Shown here: piece after piece, positions 5,811 through 9,623 of the stretch | How the letters are laid out: each line of letters starts with the position of its first letter | Position numbering within the stretch: position 1 is the stretch's first letter | NCBI GenBank assembly: GCA_040255345.1 | Contig: JBDZUV010000118.1 | Span: forward strand, 1-9,623 | Origin: JAFDWI01 sp040255345 | GTDB taxonomy: Bacteria > Actinomycetota > Acidimicrobiia > Acidimicrobiales > Iamiaceae | DNA length: 9,623 bases | Direction: 5' to 3' | Notes under the pieces: model-generated | Told to the model about the DNA's origin: nothing | The model's input: the letters and a program-made list of their open reading frames with translations, nothing else | Database searches by the model: none | Position numbers and translations under genes: made by a program

Positions 5811-6926
5811 ATGAACGGATCACTGGTGGTCGGCGTTCCCACCGAAGTGAAGCAGGATGAAGGCCGAGTGGCGGTGACCCCGGACGGGGTCGCCGAGTTG
5901 CGGACCGCCGGCGTGGACGTGTTGGTGCAGTCCGGGGCGGGCACCGACGCGGCCTTCGACGATGCGGAGTTCGCCGCGGCCGGTGCCGAGGTCGTCGACG
6001 GCGCCGCCGAGGTGTGGGAGCGGGCCGGGCTGGTCTGCAAGGTGAAGGAGCCTCAGCCGTCGGAGTACCGGTATCTGCGCAGCGACCAGGTGCTGTTCAC
6101 CTATCTGCACCTGGCCGCCTACCCCGCCGTCGCCGATGCGCTGCTCGCGGCGGGGACCACCGCGATCGCGTACGAGACGGTCACCGACGCGCGGGGAGGT
6201 CTGCCGTTGCTGGCACCGATGAGCGAGATCGCCGGTCGGATGGCGGTGCAGATCGGAGCGCACCTGCTGGAGCGACCCAACGGCGGTCGGGGTGTGCTGC
6301 TCGGCGGCGCGCCGGGGGTTCGACCGGGTCGGGTCGTGGTGCTGGGCGCGGGAACGGTCGGGTGGAACGCCGCCCGGGTCGCGGCCGGGATGGGCGCCCA
6401 GGTCGATCTGTTGGACCTGAGCCTGGCCCGCCTGCGAGAGCTCGACGAGTTCGGAGTGGGCCGGGTCACGACTCTGGCGGCGAATCGTGGGGTGGTGGCG
6501 CGCGCGGTGGCCCGTGCCGACCTGGTGATCGGGGCGGTGTTGGTGCCCGGTGGACGGGCCCCGGTGGTGGTCGAGGAGGACATGGTGCGGTCGATGCAGC
6601 CCGGCAGCGTCATAGTGGACACGGCGATCGACCAGGGCGGATGCGTGGCGACGGCGCGGGAGACCACGCACGCCGAACCGACGTTCGTGGCGCACGACGT
6701 GATCCATTACGCCGTGGGCAACATGCCCGGCGGTGTACCGCGCACCTCCACCCAGGCGTTGGCGAACGCGACGCTGCAGTACATCGCGGCGATGGCCCGG
6801 GACGGGCTCGGGGCGCTGGAGACGATGCTGGGTCTCGTCGACGGCGTGAACACCCATCGGGGCGCGATCGTGAACGCGTCGGTGGCCGGGGCGTTGGGGC
6901 GTGAACCGGGTCGGCTCGACGGTTGA
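5811..6926 (+). CDS. ald: Alanine dehydrogenase
   Basis: Catalyses reversible NAD-dependent oxidative deamination of L-alanine to pyruvate and ammonium, linking alanine use to nitrogen and NADH balance in the cytoplasm. From the ATG at 5811 it is 371 aa, the usual length. Family blocks are in order: VGVPTEVKQDEGRVAVTPDG (Arg19, pyruvate-binding position), CKVKEP with Lys79, LFTYLHLAA with His100 (catalytic), LPLLAPMSEIAGRMA, the Rossmann turn VLGAGTVGWNAAR (178-189), DLVIGAVLVPG, VDTAIDQGG with Asp274 (catalytic) and YAVGNMPGGVPRTST. These correspond to Arg15, Lys75, His96 and Asp270 of the M. tuberculosis enzyme with a constant offset of four, caused by a slightly longer N-terminus. A TTG six bases upstream would add only two residues. 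It appears to be transcribed alone; a TAGGTA just upstream may be its -10. No Lrp/AsnC-type regulator is adjacent in the window. Confidence 0.95.
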   Translation: MNGSLVVGVPTEVKQDEGRVAVTPDGVAELRTAGVDVLVQSGAGTDAAFDDAEFAAAGAEVVDGAAEVWERAGLVCKVKEPQPSEYRYLRSDQVLFTYLHLAAYPAVADALLAAGTTAIAYETVTDARGGLPLLAPMSEIAGRMAVQIGAHLLERPNGGRGVLLGGAPGVRPGRVVVLGAGTVGWNAARVAAGMGAQVDLLDLSLARLRELDEFGVGRVTTLAANRGVVARAVARADLVIGAVLVPGGRAPVVVEEDMVRSMQPGSVIVDTAIDQGGCVATARETTHAEPTFVAHDVIHYAVGNMPGGVPRTSTQALANATLQYIAAMARDGLGALETMLGLVDGVNTHRGAIVNASVAGALGREPGRLDG

Positions 6927-6968
6927 GCGTGCTACCGGTTCGACACAGCGACCGACGGAAGAAGCCGC

Positions 6969-7244
6969 TCAGGCAACTGTTCGATCGAGCAGGTGACGGG
7001 TCTTGGCCACTGAACCCGGCAGGACCGAGAAATGGATCTGGCCATCGTCGTCGACCGCGACGATCCGGACCACAGCCTGAGCCTGACCGTTACCTGCGAG
7101 CAGCATGGCGCCCGGTTGCACCCGTTCGGGCGCTCGCGCGTCGGCCAGAGTTGACCAGCCCAGCGCATCGTCATCCAGAGCATTGAGATCGGCCAAGAGA
7201 TCGAGATCGGTCATCGGATCACCACGTTTCGGTTCAATGCTCAT
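6969..7244 (-). CDS. Small acidic protein of unknown function, coupled to upstream gene
   Basis: A 91-aa protein with an acidic first part (M-T-D-L-D-L-L-A-D-L-N-A-L-D-D-D, residues 11-26), then GAMLLAGNGQAQAVVRIVAV and DDDGQIHFSVLPGSV, and a basic tail KTRHLLDRTVA. The regular alternation in the middle suggests a small beta-rich domain. There is no signal peptide or membrane segment. Its ATG at 7244 lies inside the last codons of the upstream gene, which stops at 7234, an 11-base overlap that supports this start and suggests translational coupling. A second in-frame ATG at 7214 would give an 81-aa form. I do not recognise the family. It converges on alanine dehydrogenase with about 42 bases between the stops. 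Confidence 0.6.
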   Translation of the reverse strand: MSIEPKRGDPMTDLDLLADLNALDDDALGWSTLADARAPERVQPGAMLLAGNGQAQAVVRIVAVDDDGQIHFSVLPGSVAKTRHLLDRTVA

Positions 7245-7341
7245 GGTAGGGGTTCACCCAGCTCCGGTGCTCACCGTTTCGCAGCGCTTCGATGTCCGTC
7301 TCGAGGTCGTCGAAGACCACCGTGAAGTGGTCCGGGTTCCG
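7234..7341 (-). CDS. C-terminal part of an unidentified protein, cut by the assembly gap
   Basis: From the edge of the N run the minus strand reads RNPDHFTVVFDDLETDIEAL and then R-N-G-E-H-R-S-W-V-N-P-Y-H-E-H before a TGA at 7236-7234. The residues are well mixed, the codons mostly end in G or C, and the stop sits eleven bases inside the next gene, all of which indicates a real reading frame. It gives 35 residues of a protein whose start lies in or beyond the gap. No domain can be named. It probably forms an operon with the small acidic protein downstream. Confidence 0.6.
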   Translation of the reverse strand, partial: RNPDHFTVVFDDLETDIEALRNGEHRSWVNPYHEH

Positions 7342-7441
7342 NNNNNNNNNNNNNNNNNNNNNNNNNNNNNNNNNNNNNNNNNNNNNNNNNNNNNNNNNNN
7401 NNNNNNNNNNNNNNNNNNNNNNNNNNNNNNNNNNNNNNNNN
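7342..7441. other. Assembly gap (100 N)
   Basis: Exactly 100 undetermined bases. A round 100 is the common placeholder for a gap of unknown length when contigs are scaffolded, so the true distance between the flanking sequences, and whether they are neighbours at all, is not shown by this window. Confidence 0.95.
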
Positions 7442-7723
7442 CCAGAACAGAGTCATCTCCGGGGTTGCCGTATCGTGGCCCTTCGGCGCTTCACGGCACG
7501 CGACTCAGCTGATTCGCCTTCGGTGTCACCGGGCCGTTCCCCGGCCTCGACAGCCGCTTTGGGCAGCCATTACGACGATGTCGTCGGATGGGATTCCGAA
7601 ATCCTTCGCATCAGGTCTGTGGGTCGAGGCGACTCGTACAAGCGTCTGCATCGTGCGTCGATCGGCACGAACCCTCGTACCACCTGAGGGTGCATCAGGC
7701 CACCGGCGAGCGCCTCAGCGGCA
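7442..7723. other. Non-coding or unrecognised stretch downstream of the lipoprotein gene
   Basis: Frames on both strands are open in places but none has recognisable motifs or consistent third-position bias. GC is lower than on the left contig and similar to the adjacent lipoprotein gene, so it may belong to the same acquired segment. No clear terminator hairpin is seen after the lipoprotein stop at 7724. Confidence 0.35.
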
Positions 7724-9016
7724 TCAGTGCCCCGCATAGTCTGGAGCGAGCCATTCGGTTGCAGACCACGGGAACTTGTTGAGGTCCCTGTTGAGTTCGG
7801 TCATCTTGGAGTGGAGAACCGGATCGGTCACCCAGAGATTGTTGTCGGGATCACCCGCGCGCACGCCGAATCCCAGAGGATTTTCGAAGTTCAACGACAT
7901 CACCCAATGGTTCTTGTCCGTGATGATTCCACCATGGTCTTGAATGGCGTGCAGAACCGCCGTCATCGTCGGACCAAGACCGCGCACGGCAGCATAGGAG
8001 TCGACGTCGAAGCTCTTGGGGAGGGTGAATACCTGACCCACCTCTGGCGCGTTGGGATAGATGTTCGGATCGAGAGAACCGTCAGTTTGCTTCGACGGAA
8101 AACTCATCGAACCTGATTTGTAATCCGGGAAGGTCATCGAGATCATATGGTCGATCTGGTCTCTTCGAACCTCCTCGGGACCGATCTGTGTCAGCTCGTT
8201 GCTCATTCCGACAACACTCGAACTGCCCTGGATCAGACCAAGCCAGTAGTTCCAGTATCCTGCCTTGCGTCCACCCTTGTCTCCGTACCAGTAACCTGCC
8301 GCCGAGAATGTCCACCCTCCTTCAGGACGAGGCGTCACCCCGAAGTATGACCTCCAGATCCCCGTGCCCACATCGTAGATCGCAAGAGCGCGGTCACCAC
8401 CGGCGCTCGGCGCAGCCCACGTTGGCAGCGGAATCTGCCCAGTCGTCATCTGTACGAGCTTGGGAAACGTCGTGACTCTCGAGGAGGTCGACGAAAATGC
8501 TTGGAGATTCTGATGCGGGTTCGATGAATCGACGACGTAGATGGGAATGCTGTCATTGGCCTGCATCCCCATACCCACGCTCGCACCCAGCCGAATAGTA
8601 TCCGCCCATCTTGGTGGCAGATACATTCTGGGGAGTTCGTCGGAAACAAAGGACGCAATGCGCGAAGAGTTCGATGCTATCGGCGCATCCTCTGGGATGC
8701 TTCTGGTGGCCATTGTGCCGTCGGCGACGTAATGATCCGGGTCGAGTGGGTCCCAGTTCTGGGTGGCACTCAGGTCGGCCGAGGTCTTGGCGGGATCGAT
8801 TTCAGCCAACGGGGCGATCGTGCTGTTGTCGGTTGTGGTGAAACAGTGGTCGGCCTCGGCGATTGAATCGGTGGCCTGATAGTCGAATCCGTTGAAAATA
8901 CAGCTTCTCTGGGTATCGAATCCCCGCGCGGTGTTCAAGCCCGATGGGAGACACGACGCAAGCGCCACACTGGACGTCAGGAGTGCCATCGCGACGATGA
9001 TCTTTTTCTTGTTCAT
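7724..9016 (-). CDS. Secreted lipoprotein of an uncharacterised actinobacterial family
   Basis: A 430-aa exported protein. Residues 1-22 are a lipoprotein signal (K-K-K start, hydrophobic core, lipobox L-A-S-C with Cys22). Cys39 and Cys58 could form a disulfide. Residues about 130-260 hold an aromatic-rich region (YDVGTGIWRSYFGV, GGWTFSAAGYWYGDKGG, GYWNYWLGLIQ). The C-terminal half has RRDQIDHMISMTFP (284-297), SKQTDGS (308-314), a leucine/proline strand VFTLPKSFDVD and LHAIQDHGGIITDKN (355-369). This order (I-D-H, then T-D-G, then A-L/I-Q-D-x-G-x-I-x-D) resembles secreted proteins of unknown function in streptomycetes and relatives; I recall the pattern but cannot name a domain. It may bind or act on an extracellular polymer, which is inference. 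Hand-counted blocks give about 53-58% GC, lower than neighbouring genes. No clear Shine-Dalgarno precedes the ATG; the upstream sequence is A/T-rich. Confidence 0.8.
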   Translation of the reverse strand: MNKKKIIVAMALLTSSVALASCLPSGLNTARGFDTQRSCIFNGFDYQATDSIAEADHCFTTTDNSTIAPLAEIDPAKTSADLSATQNWDPLDPDHYVADGTMATRSIPEDAPIASNSSRIASFVSDELPRMYLPPRWADTIRLGASVGMGMQANDSIPIYVVDSSNPHQNLQAFSSTSSRVTTFPKLVQMTTGQIPLPTWAAPSAGGDRALAIYDVGTGIWRSYFGVTPRPEGGWTFSAAGYWYGDKGGRKAGYWNYWLGLIQGSSSVVGMSNELTQIGPEEVRRDQIDHMISMTFPDYKSGSMSFPSKQTDGSLDPNIYPNAPEVGQVFTLPKSFDVDSYAAVRGLGPTMTAVLHAIQDHGGIITDKNHWVMSLNFENPLGFGVRAGDPDNNLWVTDPVLHSKMTELNRDLNKFPWSATEWLAPDYAGH

Positions 9017-9049
9017 GGAGAATATTTCTGCAGACTCTTACCGTCGAGC

Positions 9050-9302
9050 TACGACACGCCAGTCGGCGGCGCCCATCGCGACGACCCGATCCCCGAGGGC
9101 ATCGGCACGATCACCGACTTTCTTGAAGGCGGCATTGCCGAGGTCGGGGGCCGCGGGGTCGCTGCGCCGCGCGCGCCAACGGCGGGCGGAGCGTCGCATC
9201 ATCCCCATGCTCGGAGAGCGCCGCGGCAGGGTGTTCGAGGACGCGCTCCACGTCGCGGCCGACGAGATCGCCGGCCGCGCCGACGCCCCCGCCGGCCGCT
9301 GA
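9050..9302 (+). pseudogene. Coding-like remnant without a start, probably a truncated gene end
   Basis: The last part reads RRIIPMLGERRGRVFEDALH and then V-A-A-D-E-I-A-G-R-A-D-A-P-A-G-R before TGA at 9300-9302, with nearly every codon ending in G or C, typical of real genes here. Further upstream (about 9050-9155) the better-looking frame is a different one, SSYDTPVGGAHRDDPIPEG followed by I-G-T-I-T-D-F-L-E-G-G, so a frameshift near 9150-9160 is likely. No start codon with a plausible ribosome site is found, and GC drops sharply just upstream of about 9040. It looks like the 3' end of a gene whose front was lost. A minus-strand frame ending at about 9041 is also open but has weaker third-position bias. 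I cannot name the family. Confidence 0.4.
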
Positions 9303-9340
9303 TCCTCCGGGTGGTGTCGGGCGCGATCGGCGACGACTGG

Positions 9341-9623
9341 TCAGGCGCCCACGCCTATGCGGGCCTCGGTGACTCCGAGAGAGAAGTCGAAGCTCCGCAT
9401 TCCGTTGTTGGCGAGGCCGACCGCGAGCAGGCCCGCGCCTTCGAGCCAGTGCGCCATCTTCAGGTTGCCGACGTCCCGCGGGCGCAATCCGAGGCTCTCG
9501 ATGAACACCTTCACGTCGGCCTTGGCCCGGGCGTCGTCGCCGGCGATGAACACGTCGGGCTGTCCGTCTTCGAGGACCTGGCGGAAGATGGTGTTGAACC
9601 CCTTCACCACGTGGGCGCTCGCC
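9341..9623 (-). CDS. NAD(P)-binding protein of the F420-dependent NADP reductase type (partial)
   Basis: The window contains the C-terminal 93 or so residues; the gene runs past the right edge. It reads A-S-A-H-V-V-K-G-F-N-T-I-F, then DGQPDVFIAGDDARAKADVK, VFIESLGLRPRDVGNLKMAHW, L-E-G-A-G-L-L-A-V-G-L-A and a closing FDFSLGV. The V-V-K-x-F-N-T segment, the D-V-F-I-A-G-D-D strand, the D-V-G-x-L turn and the A-x-W-L-E-x-A/G helix are typical of NADPH:F420 oxidoreductase-like proteins (Fno/NpdG relatives, F420_oxidored domain). The Rossmann N-terminus that would show cofactor choice lies outside. In-frame GTG codons at 9610 and 9607 are internal valines, not starts, because the frame and the family pattern continue upstream. 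Many members of this group act on NADP alone, so F420 use is not proven. Confidence 0.85.
   Translation of the reverse strand, partial: ASAHVVKGFNTIFRQVLEDGQPDVFIAGDDARAKADVKVFIESLGLRPRDVGNLKMAHWLEGAGLLAVGLANNGMRSFDFSLGVTEARIGVGA

Noticed and set aside
5820..6857. 345-aa minus-strand and 296-aa + strand frames within ald
   Set aside because: Both are out-of-frame readings of a complete alanine dehydrogenase with all catalytic residues.
9318..9351. GGGCGC...GCGCCC inverted repeat near the end of the last gene
   Set aside because: Six-base arms with a long loop, partly inside coding sequence; not distinguishable from chance.
9605..9610. GTG codons as the start of the NADP reductase-like gene
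   Set aside because: The frame stays open to the window edge and the preceding residues A-S-A-H fit the family's internal sequence, so the real start lies outside.

Overview
The window is high-GC DNA, about 65-73% in most blocks I counted by hand, with strong G/C at third codon positions. Its gene content points to an actinobacterium, most likely an Acidimicrobiia-like lineage. The clues are a Thr-rich secreted serine hydrolase lipoprotein, an amphi-Trp mini-protein, a DUF2855 protein, a M. tuberculosis-type alanine dehydrogenase and a coenzyme-F420-reductase-like protein. The taxonomy is inference. A run of exactly 100 N at 7342-7441 marks a scaffold join, so the sequences on its two sides may not be truly adjacent.

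Left contig (1-7341). The window opens with the last 15 codons of a + strand gene. A frameshifted cupin remnant follows on the - strand. Next comes a - strand beta-lactamase-family serine hydrolase lipoprotein (402-1607), then 0.4 kb without a gene, a three-helix membrane protein on + (2036-2320) and a - strand HhH-GPD/endonuclease III-like protein that has lost both catalytic residues (2376-3029). The spacer after it holds a 94-nt relic of a second copy of that endonuclease. A DUF1330 protein (3608-4024, +) converges on a 71-aa amphi-Trp protein (4056-4271, -), which is divergent from a DUF2855 protein (4446-5516, +). Alanine dehydrogenase (5811-6926, +) then converges on a two-gene - strand unit: a small acidic protein (6969-7244) overlapping by 11 nt the tail of an unidentified gene that runs into the gap.

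Right contig (7442-9623). A - strand secreted lipoprotein of an uncharacterised family (7724-9016) and its flank have visibly lower GC (about 53-58%) than everything else, which suggests an acquired islet. At about 9040 GC rises again, at the start of a coding-like + strand remnant with no start codon (to 9302). The window ends inside a - strand NAD(P)-binding gene of the F420-dependent NADP reductase type (9341 onwards).

Most genes look monocistronic, with many strand switches and no long operon, and they do not form one obvious pathway. Several start codons have a -10-like hexamer 6-8 nt upstream and no Shine-Dalgarno sequence, which suggests leaderless transcripts. I see no CRISPR array, rRNA, tRNA, transposase or phage module. 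The more unusual content is gene decay (the endonuclease paralogue relic and the cupin relic), a cluster of three poorly understood small families (DUF1330, amphi-Trp, DUF2855) and the low-GC lipoprotein islet.
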